A stretch of 64,000 nucleotides of DNA from assembly GCA_044426235.1 (NCBI GenBank), contig JAWXUS010000007.1, forward strand, positions 1 through 64,000. Direction: 5' to 3'. Below the pieces are notes generated by a model, which worked only from the letters and a program-made list of their open reading frames with translations, had not been told where the DNA came from and searched no databases. Each line of letters opens with the position of its first letter. The stretch's first letter is position 1. Source of the DNA: JAGHEK01 sp044426235 (lineage in GTDB: Bacteria; Bacillota; Clostridia; Peptostreptococcales; Peptostreptococcaceae). The position numbers and the translations under genes are program-made. Shown piece after piece: positions 43,990 through 52,077 of this stretch.

Positions 43990-44907
43990 ATGATATATAC
44001 TCTGACTTTAAATCCTTCTATTGACTATATTGTTGAACTTGACAATTTTGTTGAAGGAAGTGTAAATAGAACGAAAAATGAAAAAGCATATCCTGGTGGA
44101 AAGGGAATAAACGTATCAAGTATTTTGAGAGCATTAGAATTTGATAGTATAGCCCTTGGATTTGTAAGCGGTTTTACTGGAGAATACGTAAAACAAATAT
44201 TAACTGAAAAAAATATTAACCATAATTTTATTGAAGTAAATGAAGGTTTTACAAGAATTAATGTAAAAATTAAATCTAGTGATGAAACTGAAGTAAATGG
44301 ATCTGGTCCAAATATTTCTGAAAATCAAATACAAAATATTTTAGATCAAGTAAAAAGCCTTAAAAAATACGATATTTTAGTAATAGCTGGAAGTATGCCT
44401 TCTAGTGTAAGGTCAGATATATATGAAGATATTATGAAAATTGCTAAGGAAAAAGAAATTTTAGTAGTCGCAGATACTACTAAAAAACTTCTTACAGATT
44501 TATTAAAACATAATCCATTTTTAATAAAACCAAATATTCACGAATTAGAAGAAATTTTTGAAACTAAAATAAATTCTGATGAAGAAATTATTACTTTTGC
44601 AAAGCAACTTCAAACTATGGGAGCTAAAAATGTTTTAGTATCTCTTGGAAAAGATGGTGCAATTTTAGTTACTGATGAAAATCAAATTTTAAAGAGTAAT
44701 GTTGCAAAAGGAACTGTTAAAAATTCTGTTGGTGCAGGAGATTCTATGGTTGGTGGATTTATTGCGGGATACATTAAAAATAAAGATTACAAAGATGCAT
44801 TAAAACTTGGAGCAACTTGTGGTTGTGCAACTACGTTTTCATATGATATAGCAACTAAAGAATTTATTGATAGTTTAATAGATGAGATAAATGTAGAAAA
44901 TATTTAA
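43990..44907 (+). CDS. fruK: 1-phosphofructokinase
   Basis: 305 residues of the PfkB family. YTLTLNPSIDYIVEL at the start, PGGKGINVSSIL for substrate binding, and the anion-hole/catalytic motif VKNSVGAGDSMVGGF near 250. It phosphorylates fructose-1-phosphate made by the next gene's product. A tagatose-6-P kinase is a less likely alternative given FruA beside it. Ribosome site CGAGGTGAA. Confidence 0.9.
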   Translation: MIYTLTLNPSIDYIVELDNFVEGSVNRTKNEKAYPGGKGINVSSILRALEFDSIALGFVSGFTGEYVKQILTEKNINHNFIEVNEGFTRINVKIKSSDETEVNGSGPNISENQIQNILDQVKSLKKYDILVIAGSMPSSVRSDIYEDIMKIAKEKEILVVADTTKKLLTDLLKHNPFLIKPNIHELEEIFETKINSDEEIITFAKQLQTMGAKNVLVSLGKDGAILVTDENQILKSNVAKGTVKNSVGAGDSMVGGFIAGYIKNKDYKDALKLGATCGCATTFSYDIATKEFIDSLIDEINVENI

Positions 44908-44922
44908 TTAAAGGAGAAAAAA

Positions 44923-46821
44923 ATGAGAATTATTGATTTAATAGATAAAAAATCTATTAATATCAACTTATCATCAAACACTAAAGAACACGTTATTGAT
45001 GAATTAGTTGATTTAGTAGATGATAGTGGTAATTTAAATAATAAAGAAGAATACAAGAAAGCAATTCTTACTCGTGAAGAATCAAGTAGTACAGGAATTG
45101 GTGAAGGTATTGCAATTCCTCACGCAAAGACTAATACGGTAAAAAATCCTTGTCTTGCATTTGGAATTAGTAAAGAGGGTGTTGATTACGATGCATTCGA
45201 TGGAAGTTTAGCACATTTATTTTTTATGATTGCAGCACCAGATGGTGCAAATAATACTCATCTTGAAGTATTATCAAGACTTTCAACTATTTTAATGGAC
45301 GAAGAATTCAAAAATAAATTAATAAATTCGTCTTCAAAAGAAGAAGTGTTAGATTTAATTAATGAAAAAGAATTAGAAAAGTTTAAAGAAGAAGAAGAAA
45401 AAGAAGAAAAATCTAATGATAAAAATTCAGACTTCCCAACGGTACTTGCAGTAACTGCTTGTCCAACTGGAATTGCACATACTTTTATGGCGGCTGAGAG
45501 TTTAGAAAAAATGGGTAAGAAAAAGAATGTTTCTATAAAAGTTGAAACTAATGGTTCATCTGGTGCTAAGAATGTTTTAACTAAAGAAGAAATAGAAAAT
45601 TGTGAATGTATAATAGTTGCGGCGGATAAAAATGTTGAAATGTCAAGGTTTAATGGTAAAAAAGTTATAGTTACTAAAGTTGCAAATGGAATTCATAAGG
45701 CAGAAGAATTAATTGATAGAGCATCAAAAGGAGATGCACCAATTTTTACACATTCATCAGATTCTAATTTAGAAGAAAGTAACGAAGAAGAAACTGTATT
45801 TAGAAAAACTTATAAGCATTTAATGAATGGTGTTTCAAATATGTTACCATTCGTTGTTAGTGGTGGTATACTTATAGCCCTTGCTTTCTTATTCGATAAT
45901 TATGAAATAAATCCGGCAAACTTCGGTTCAAATACACCGCTTGCTGCATACTTAAAGTCAATTGGTGATGTTGCATTTGGATTTATGTTACCAATTCTTG
46001 CGGGATATATTGCTTATTCAATAGGTGATAGACCGGCATTAGTAGTTGGATTTGTTGGAGGAAGTATTGCAAAAACTGGTGGAGCAGGATTTTTAGGAGC
46101 ACTTCTTGCAGGATTTATAGCAGGATTTATTGTTCAAACTCTTAAAAAAGTTTTCGCGGGTCTTCCGCAATCATTAGATGGAATTAAACCTGTTTTATTA
46201 TTCCCTCTATTTGGAACAATTTTAATAGCTGTAATTATGACATTTATTGTATTACCTCCAGTTATGGTTATAAATAATACTATGATTTCATTCTTAGACA
46301 GTTTAGGTGGAAGTTCAAAAGTTATCTTAGGACTTGTACTTGGTGCTATGATGGCAATAGATATGGGTGGACCGATAAATAAAGCGGCTTACGTTTTTGG
46401 TGTTGCATCTCTTGATTCTGGACAATTTGAAATAATGGCGGCAGTTATGGCAGGTGGTATGGTTCCTCCTTTAGTAATTGCCCTAGCTACTACTTTTATG
46501 AAAAATAGATTTACAAATGAACAAGTTGAATCTGGGAAAGTAAATTATGTAATGGGATTATCGTTCATAACAGAAGGAGCAATTCCTTTTGCGGCATCGG
46601 ATCCGTTAAAAGTAATACCTTCTTGTGCAATAGGTTCTGCAGTTGCAGGAGCACTTAGTATGTTATTTGATGCATCGCTTAGAGCACCACACGGTGGAAT
46701 ATTCGTAGTACCTGTTGTTAGTAATCCTCTTGGATACTTAGCGGCAATAATAATTGGTTCTGTGGTTGGCATGATAGTTCTTGGAATACTTAAAAAACCA
46801 TTAGAAAATAAAGTAGATTAA
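44923..46821 (+). CDS. fruA: PTS fructose transporter, EIIABC
   Basis: 632 residues. The EIIA domain (about 1-150) has its phospho-His at His67 in GIAIPHAKT. A Glu/Lys-rich linker is followed by an EIIB domain with Cys180 in VTACPTGIAHTFMAAE. EIIC (about 290-630) has multiple helices and FITEGAIPFAASDP. It imports fructose as fructose-1-phosphate, matched to fruK upstream. A terminator follows. Confidence 0.92.
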   Translation: MRIIDLIDKKSININLSSNTKEHVIDELVDLVDDSGNLNNKEEYKKAILTREESSSTGIGEGIAIPHAKTNTVKNPCLAFGISKEGVDYDAFDGSLAHLFFMIAAPDGANNTHLEVLSRLSTILMDEEFKNKLINSSSKEEVLDLINEKELEKFKEEEEKEEKSNDKNSDFPTVLAVTACPTGIAHTFMAAESLEKMGKKKNVSIKVETNGSSGAKNVLTKEEIENCECIIVAADKNVEMSRFNGKKVIVTKVANGIHKAEELIDRASKGDAPIFTHSSDSNLEESNEEETVFRKTYKHLMNGVSNMLPFVVSGGILIALAFLFDNYEINPANFGSNTPLAAYLKSIGDVAFGFMLPILAGYIAYSIGDRPALVVGFVGGSIAKTGGAGFLGALLAGFIAGFIVQTLKKVFAGLPQSLDGIKPVLLFPLFGTILIAVIMTFIVLPPVMVINNTMISFLDSLGGSSKVILGLVLGAMMAIDMGGPINKAAYVFGVASLDSGQFEIMAAVMAGGMVPPLVIALATTFMKNRFTNEQVESGKVNYVMGLSFITEGAIPFAASDPLKVIPSCAIGSAVAGALSMLFDASLRAPHGGIFVVPVVSNPLGYLAAIIIGSVVGMIVLGILKKPLENKVD

Positions 46822-46822
46822 T

Positions 46823-46859
46823 AAAAAAAGAGTTAGGAATTTTCCTAACTCTTTTTTTA
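46823..46859 (+). terminator. Terminator of the fructose operon
   Basis: AAAAAAAGAGTTAGGAA / TTCCTAACTCTTTTTTT is a perfect stem with T7. Confidence 0.92.
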
Positions 46860-46922
46860 TTAAAATATAATTTTATATATGTAATTTTTTTGATATACTT
46901 AAATAAAAAAAGGAGAAATTTT

Positions 46923-47456
46923 ATGAAATTAAGCAATATTAAAAATAATGATAGTCTAGAATTTAAAATTTGTTTTGATATTTATGAAAAGAGCTTTCCA
47001 AGTTTTGAAAGAAGACTTTTAAAAAATCAAATAGATTGTATTAATAATTCAAATTATAATTTTGATTCTATAATTGATTCAGATAAAAATGTAGTTGGGT
47101 TTATTTCTTATTGGGAAAATGATAAGTTTTTATACATAGAACATTTTGCAATAGATGAAAGTCAAAGAGGCAAAAATGTTGGGACTATAATTTTAAGTTT
47201 AATTAAAGAAAAAACTAATCTTCCAATCATTCTTGAGATTGATCCACCAATAGATAATATTTCAATAAAAAGAGAAAAATTTTATAATAAACTAGATTTT
47301 ACTTTGTCGAAATATGATTACATACACCCAGGATACAAAAAAGAAAGTGAGCCTCACATTTTAAAATTAATGTGTGATAAAGAGATTGATGAAAATTTAT
47401 TTAATGATTTTTATGATTACTTAACAAATTTTGTTATGAAATATACAGAAAAATAA
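46923..47456 (+). CDS. GNAT-family acetyltransferase
   Basis: About 177 residues from ATG 46923 (AAGGAG 8 bases before; an upstream in-frame start lacks a site). The acetyl-CoA region is FLYIEHFAIDESQRGKNVGTIILSLI, with LILEIDPP-type strand and FYNKLDFTL after it. Substrate unknown. Confidence 0.75.
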   Translation: MKLSNIKNNDSLEFKICFDIYEKSFPSFERRLLKNQIDCINNSNYNFDSIIDSDKNVVGFISYWENDKFLYIEHFAIDESQRGKNVGTIILSLIKEKTNLPIILEIDPPIDNISIKREKFYNKLDFTLSKYDYIHPGYKKESEPHILKLMCDKEIDENLFNDFYDYLTNFVMKYTEK

Positions 47457-47480
47457 ATATAGATTAATCTATATTTATTT
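47451..47480. terminator. Bidirectional 14-bp stem
   Basis: AAATAAATATAGAT-TA-ATCTATATTTATTT between convergent genes, overlapping the GNAT stop codon. Confidence 0.65.
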
Positions 47481-47485
47481 TTAAT

Positions 47486-47800
47486 TTATCCTATCTTCTT
47501 ATATTTATTTCTACCAGTTAAATATCCAAACGCATAACATAATGTGTAGTATAAAATGTAGAAAATAGATTTATATGTTATTAATAAATCTATGAATATG
47601 AAAAACCAAACTAATGAAAATAAAAGTGGTAATAAAAAATTTTTATTTTTAGATACTAAAAATCCTTCATAAAAAAAAGATAGTGGAATGAAAAATACTA
47701 ATCCAATCATAAATAAATGTCTTATAGTAAAAACATAACCTACAATAAAAAAAGTTGTAATCATAGTTTTAAATGCTACTAAATGTCCTAATTTTTTCAT
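47486..47800 (-). CDS. Small membrane protein (3-4 helices)
   Basis: 104 residues, very hydrophobic, with about three to four predicted helices (for example TMITTFFIVGYVF, FMIGLVFFIPLSFFYEGFLV, FSLVWFFIFIDLLITY) and a short basic end. A GGAGGGG site precedes the start. No family recognised. Confidence 0.55.
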   Translation of the reverse strand: MKKLGHLVAFKTMITTFFIVGYVFTIRHLFMIGLVFFIPLSFFYEGFLVSKNKNFLLPLLFSLVWFFIFIDLLITYKSIFYILYYTLCYAFGYLTGRNKYKKIG

Positions 47801-47900
47801 ATAATCCCCTCCAATTTAATATATGCAAAAGTTTATTTTTTTGTTAAAACAAACTTTTTAAAAAATCCTACATACCTTTAAATAACTTATATATAGACAC

Positions 47901-47943
47901 ATTAAATGTTAAATTTAATCTTACATTTAATGTTTTATTTAAT
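47901..47943. repeat. 12-bp phased ATTWAAT array F
   Basis: ATTWAAT at 47901, 47913, 47925 and 47937, exactly 12 bp apart, in the divergent spacer between the small membrane gene and the deoxyribosyltransferase gene. Confidence 0.8.
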
Positions 47944-48041
47944 CTTTTTTAAATATTTTTTATATTAAAATCATTTTTATCGTAGTAATTAATTTTTATT
48001 TGGTTTATAATATATTTAACTATTTATTAAGGAGAATTTTT

Positions 48042-48464
48042 ATGAAAATATATTTAGCAAGTCCATTTTTTAATGAATTAGAAATACAAAGAGTTGAAGA
48101 GGTTCAAAGAATTTTAGTAGAAAAAGGATTTGAAGTTTTTAGTCCAAAAGAGCATCAATTCGACAAAGAATTTGAAATAGGAAGTAGTGCTTGGTCTTTA
48201 GCTACTTTTAATAACGATAAGAAATTTATAGACTGGGCGGAAATTATGGTTGCAGTTTATGATGGAAATTATTCAGATAGTGGGACTGCTTGGGAAATTG
48301 GTTATGCTTATGGAACTCAAAAACCAATAGTTATAGTTCACGTTGGTGAAACTTCAAATCTTATGATTCACGAAGGAAGTCACGCAAGTTTAACTATTGA
48401 TGAACTTAAAGAATATGATTTTAATAAAATGCCTTCAAAAAAATATACAGGAAAAATGTTTTAG
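48042..48464 (+). CDS. Nucleoside 2-deoxyribosyltransferase
   Basis: 140 residues from ATG 48042 (AAGGAG). MKIYLASPFF opens the Rossmann-like fold. DWAEIMVAVYDGNYSDSGTAWEIGYAYGTQKPIV contains the catalytic Glu (WEIGYA) and substrate Asp. The family moves deoxyribose between bases in nucleotide salvage; it also occurs on phages and mobile elements. Confidence 0.85.
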   Translation: MKIYLASPFFNELEIQRVEEVQRILVEKGFEVFSPKEHQFDKEFEIGSSAWSLATFNNDKKFIDWAEIMVAVYDGNYSDSGTAWEIGYAYGTQKPIVIVHVGETSNLMIHEGSHASLTIDELKEYDFNKMPSKKYTGKMF

Positions 48465-48487
48465 TATGCCATTTGGCATACTTTTTT
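48464..48487 (+). terminator. Strong terminator
   Basis: GTATGCCA-TT-TGGCATAC followed by T6, starting at the last base of the stop codon. Confidence 0.9.
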
Positions 48488-48551
48488 GTTGTATTTTTTG
48501 TTAATAAGTGATATATTTTGATTAATATATAAATTCAAAGGGGGGCTTTTT

Positions 48552-49523
48552 ATAGATACACTAGATAGTTTAGTTGAAAGTATTGTTTTAAGAATTATTG
48601 ATAAAAAATTCGAGGGAATAGACGAGATAATAAATACTAAAGTTAAAGAAAATATGAACGGTGTTTCAGATTTAAAAACTGATTTTAAAAATAAGAATAT
48701 TGTAGAAGAAAATCTATCATTAAAAGAAGAAATTGCAAGTTTAAAAAGTAAAAATCAAAACTTGAAAAATGATAAACTTTTCATTGAAGAAAAATATAAG
48801 GATCTTCAGGAATCAAATTCTGATTTAAATCAAGAGTTAAACAATGTAAAAAATCAAACTGCAAACTTAAATACTATGCTTGAGAATAATATTGAAGAAA
48901 TTGAAAACTTAAAAGGTGATATTTCATACAAAAGTGTAGAAATTGATAATTTACAAAAAAATGTTAATAAATGTGAATATATAATTAATGAAAATAAGAT
49001 TGAAATTGAAGGACTACAGGATAAGGTTATTAAATTTAGAGGATACATAACTGAAAATGAAGAACAAATTTCAAATCAAGAGACTGAAATAAATAGTTTT
49101 ACTAAAGAGTTAAATAAATATTTAAAACTTCAAAATGTTTACGATACTTATTTAAATTTAAACCAAAATACTAAAAATGGACTTAGTGGAATATTTAGAA
49201 ATATAGAAACTGTAGATCAATTCTTATTCTGTTGTTCTGATGAAAAGAAAATTTCAATGCTTTGGGAATACATTAAAAATGCAATAGTAAACGATAAGGA
49301 AGATACTGAAGATATGAAAGTTATTTTCGATTACTTCTTTGAAACACATAATAATTCTAACGGAAATTACTATGAAAGAATGAATGTTAATGAAGGGGTG
49401 GAGTTTGATACTGATATACACACTAGAAAAGGGAACGTGCCAAGTGGGGAAATAAGAAAAGTTCACTTTGCAGGATATAAAAGTAGTAGTAGAATAGTAC
49501 AAAAAACATTAGTTGAGTTATAA
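48552..49523 (+). CDS. Coiled-coil protein with GrpE-like C-terminus
   Basis: Up to 323 residues. AAAGGGGGG (48537-48545) points to the ATA at 48552 as start; the first ATG in frame is only at 48654 and has no ribosome site. Residues about 45-195 form a continuous coiled coil (ENLSLKEEIASLKSKNQNLK and so on). The C-terminal 60 residues (VIFDYFFETHNNSNGNYYERM ... VPSGEIRKVHFAGYKSSSRIVQKTLVEL) resemble the beta-wing end of GrpE, the nucleotide-exchange factor of Hsp70. An Hsp70-like fragment lies at the end of the same gene run, so a dedicated chaperone pair is plausible. Confidence 0.6.
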   Translation: MDTLDSLVESIVLRIIDKKFEGIDEIINTKVKENMNGVSDLKTDFKNKNIVEENLSLKEEIASLKSKNQNLKNDKLFIEEKYKDLQESNSDLNQELNNVKNQTANLNTMLENNIEEIENLKGDISYKSVEIDNLQKNVNKCEYIINENKIEIEGLQDKVIKFRGYITENEEQISNQETEINSFTKELNKYLKLQNVYDTYLNLNQNTKNGLSGIFRNIETVDQFLFCCSDEKKISMLWEYIKNAIVNDKEDTEDMKVIFDYFFETHNNSNGNYYERMNVNEGVEFDTDIHTRKGNVPSGEIRKVHFAGYKSSSRIVQKTLVEL

Positions 49524-49536
49524 AGGGGGATTTAAA

Positions 49537-50919
49537 ATGAAAGTAGCAATAGTAATACCAAAGTCTTATAATCCGAAACAGGTTTATAAAGAATATCCAT
49601 TGGGAGCAGGATATATAGCAACAATACTTCAAGAAAATAATTATGAAGTAAAACTTTATGATCAAAGTGTACAATTTAATGATAATCAAGAATTAGTAAA
49701 TGAACTAATTGAGTTTAATCCAGATGTAATAGGATTTTCAATTTTAACTGCGACCTATCCGATAGCTTTAGAATTAATAGAATTATTAAATAAATCTAAA
49801 TTAAATGCTAAATTAATAGCAGGTGGAATACATCCAACAATTTTCCCAAATGAAAGTGTTAAAGATGGATTTCATTTCGTAATAAGAGGAGAGGGAGAAA
49901 TTAGCATCTTAAAATTAATTAATAAATTAAAAGATAATAAAACAGATTTTACAGATATACCTAATCTAACATTTAAGATAAATGATGAAATTATTTCTAA
50001 TAAAGATGAAGAAGTATTCTTAAATATCGATAAATTACCAATTGTTAATAGAGATTTATATGATATAACAAAATATACAAACCATTCATTATCAGGTACT
50101 AGAGGTTGTCCTTTTAGTTGTAAGTTTTGCTGTAATTATGATAATTTAACAAAAGTAAGTGTTAAAAATAGAGCTAGAAGTGTAGAGTCAATAATTTGTG
50201 AAATAGAATATTTACTAGATAATTATGATATAAATCATTTCTTCTTCACTGATGATTTATTCTTTACAAATATTAAAAACTTAAGAAAGTTTAGTGAATT
50301 AATAATCGAAAAAGAAATAAATATAACCTATAATGCACAACTTAGAGTAAATATGATAACTGATGAAATATGTGAACTTCTTAAAAGTTCAGGGTGTGCT
50401 AAATTAGAAGTTGGTGCAGAGGTTGGATCTCAACAGATACTTGATGATGCTTGTAAAGGGATTAAAGTTGAATCGATAATAAAGGGTATTGAAATTGCAA
50501 AGAAAAATGATTTAAGAATAAAAACTAATTGGATATATGGTTTACCTGGAAATATGGTTGAACAATACAAATCTATAGATATAATGTTAAAAGCAAAGCC
50601 AAATGAAATTTCTATTCATCAATTAATACCATTCCCAGGAACTGAATATTATGATAATAGATTTGAGTATGGTATAACTATTAGAGATCCATTTGATTTT
50701 AAAAGTTTTTGCTATGGGGATTTAGATGATAATATATCTTATAACTATATGAATAAAGATCAATATAATAACTTTATATTCGATACAATAGATGCGCTAG
50801 AGAATGTTGGGTATGTTTCTAGCGATAAAAGTGATAAAAATTCTAAATACATATATACTACTCCATTTGATAAACATTCTTTAAGTCTATCGCATCTAGA
50901 GGAGAGTGTATTAGTATGA
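49537..50919 (+). CDS. B12-binding-domain radical SAM enzyme
   Basis: About 460 residues from ATG 49537 (AAAGGGGGGAT). An N-terminal cobalamin-binding Rossmann domain (LGAGYIATILQENNYEVKLYDQS; VIGFSILTATYPIALELI; AGGIHPTIFPNE) is followed by a radical SAM domain with GTRGCPFSCKFC (CxxxCxxC), GAEVGSQ and NWIYGLPGN. Such enzymes methylate or rearrange unreactive carbon atoms. The reading frame overlaps the following kinase by 4 bp, so the two are co-made. The substrate is unknown; a nucleotide is suggested by the kinase. Confidence 0.8.
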   Translation: MKVAIVIPKSYNPKQVYKEYPLGAGYIATILQENNYEVKLYDQSVQFNDNQELVNELIEFNPDVIGFSILTATYPIALELIELLNKSKLNAKLIAGGIHPTIFPNESVKDGFHFVIRGEGEISILKLINKLKDNKTDFTDIPNLTFKINDEIISNKDEEVFLNIDKLPIVNRDLYDITKYTNHSLSGTRGCPFSCKFCCNYDNLTKVSVKNRARSVESIICEIEYLLDNYDINHFFFTDDLFFTNIKNLRKFSELIIEKEINITYNAQLRVNMITDEICELLKSSGCAKLEVGAEVGSQQILDDACKGIKVESIIKGIEIAKKNDLRIKTNWIYGLPGNMVEQYKSIDIMLKAKPNEISIHQLIPFPGTEYYDNRFEYGITIRDPFDFKSFCYGDLDDNISYNYMNKDQYNNFIFDTIDALENVGYVSSDKSDKNSKYIYTTPFDKHSLSLSHLEESVLV

Positions 50920-51518
50920 TAATAGCATTTGAAGGACATAATGGAGTTGGTAAGACTACTATAGCTAAAAATATTTCATATACTTTAGGATATGAATATT
51001 TATATAGTGTGGATAAAAATATTTTAGAAAATGGATTAAAAGAAAGGTTTATAAAAGATGCATCTTGGTATGCATCTGCACTTTTCTTTTTGGCTGGAAG
51101 TATGGAAACTAAAAGAAATATAATTGAAAATTATAATAATAAAAATGTTGTTTTAGATAGAAGTTTTTGGTCTACATTAGCCGTTCATTGGGATAGAGGC
51201 GATAGCGAGTTAAGAGTTATTAAAGATATAATAAAAGATGCAAAAAATTATTTACCAATACCAGATGTGATATTTTTGTTAAATGCCGATTATACCTCTT
51301 GTAATGATAGAATAAATAGTAAAACAGATATACTAAATAAACATTTAGATGATATAGTTGATAGAGATTATTTTCAAAAAGAACTTAATTTTTATGATTG
51401 GTTAAGAAAAAATAATACTGATTCCATAATAATAGATATAGATACTAATAATTTGAGTATTGATGAAATTACTAATTTATGCTTGAATCATATAGATAAA
51501 TTGGGGGAGAGAGTTTAA
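50916..51518 (+). CDS. P-loop nucleotide kinase, thymidylate-kinase-like
   Basis: 200 residues. Walker A GHNGVGKTT at 7-15, the DRSFWST motif at about 89 as in the DR(Y/S) loop of dTMP kinase and deoxynucleoside kinases, and a C-terminal helix. The LID arginines are weak (INSKTDILNKHLDD). Phosphoryl transfer to a nucleotide or nucleotide-like acceptor is likely. Tight coupling to a radical SAM enzyme recalls viperin-kinase pairs, but that link is inference. Confidence 0.75.
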   Translation: MIIAFEGHNGVGKTTIAKNISYTLGYEYLYSVDKNILENGLKERFIKDASWYASALFFLAGSMETKRNIIENYNNKNVVLDRSFWSTLAVHWDRGDSELRVIKDIIKDAKNYLPIPDVIFLLNADYTSCNDRINSKTDILNKHLDDIVDRDYFQKELNFYDWLRKNNTDSIIIDIDTNNLSIDEITNLCLNHIDKLGERV

Positions 51519-51519
51519 T

Positions 51520-51987
51520 ATGCAAAAAGAATTTTTACTAACTAAAAAAAGTTATGATGATTTAAATGAAGAATTAGAATATTTAAGCACTACTAAGAGA
51601 CTTGAGATAGCTAAAAATCTTAAAATTGCTGCAGAGTATGGGGATTTAAAAGAGAATTCAGAATTTGATGCAGAAAAAGAAAATCAAGCAATAGTAGAAT
51701 CTAGAATCTATGAAATAAATAATATGATAATGAACTGCAAAATAGTTGAAAATACTAATGATACTAAAAATATTAACTTAGGTTGTAAAGTTTTATTATT
51801 TGATTTTGAATTTGAAGAAGAAGTAACATACACAATAGTTGATACAGTTCAAGCGGATCCTTTAGAAAACTTGATATCTTATGATTCTCCAATAGGACGA
51901 GCTCTTATGAATAAAACTGTTAATGATGAAATAAATGTTGAGTTACCTTTTGGAAGTGCAACATTTAAAATACTAGAAACATTATAG
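51520..51987 (+). CDS. greA: GreA-type transcript cleavage factor (second-copy type)
   Basis: 155 residues, full length. The N-terminal coiled coil has LTKKSYDDLNEELEYL and the acidic tip YGDLKENSEFDAEKE (Asp and Glu at the usual positions). The C-terminal FKBP-like domain has SYDSPIGRALMNKTVNDEINVELPFG. It rescues backtracked RNA polymerase. Being on an accessory island next to nucleotide-modifying enzymes, it is probably a paralogue of a chromosomal greA. It starts 2 bp after the kinase stop. Confidence 0.85.
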   Translation: MQKEFLLTKKSYDDLNEELEYLSTTKRLEIAKNLKIAAEYGDLKENSEFDAEKENQAIVESRIYEINNMIMNCKIVENTNDTKNINLGCKVLLFDFEFEEEVTYTIVDTVQADPLENLISYDSPIGRALMNKTVNDEINVELPFGSATFKILETL

Positions 51988-52077
51988 AATATAGTTTTCA
52001 AAATTATAATCAGTTAATTGAGATTAAAAAAATTGATATAAGGGGATAATTTATGATAAAGGGTATACGTAAGATTT

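Noticed and set aside
50916..51518. Kinase partner of the viperin gene
   Set aside because: It lies about 20 kb away and overlaps the B12 radical SAM gene, so its functional partner is that enzyme.
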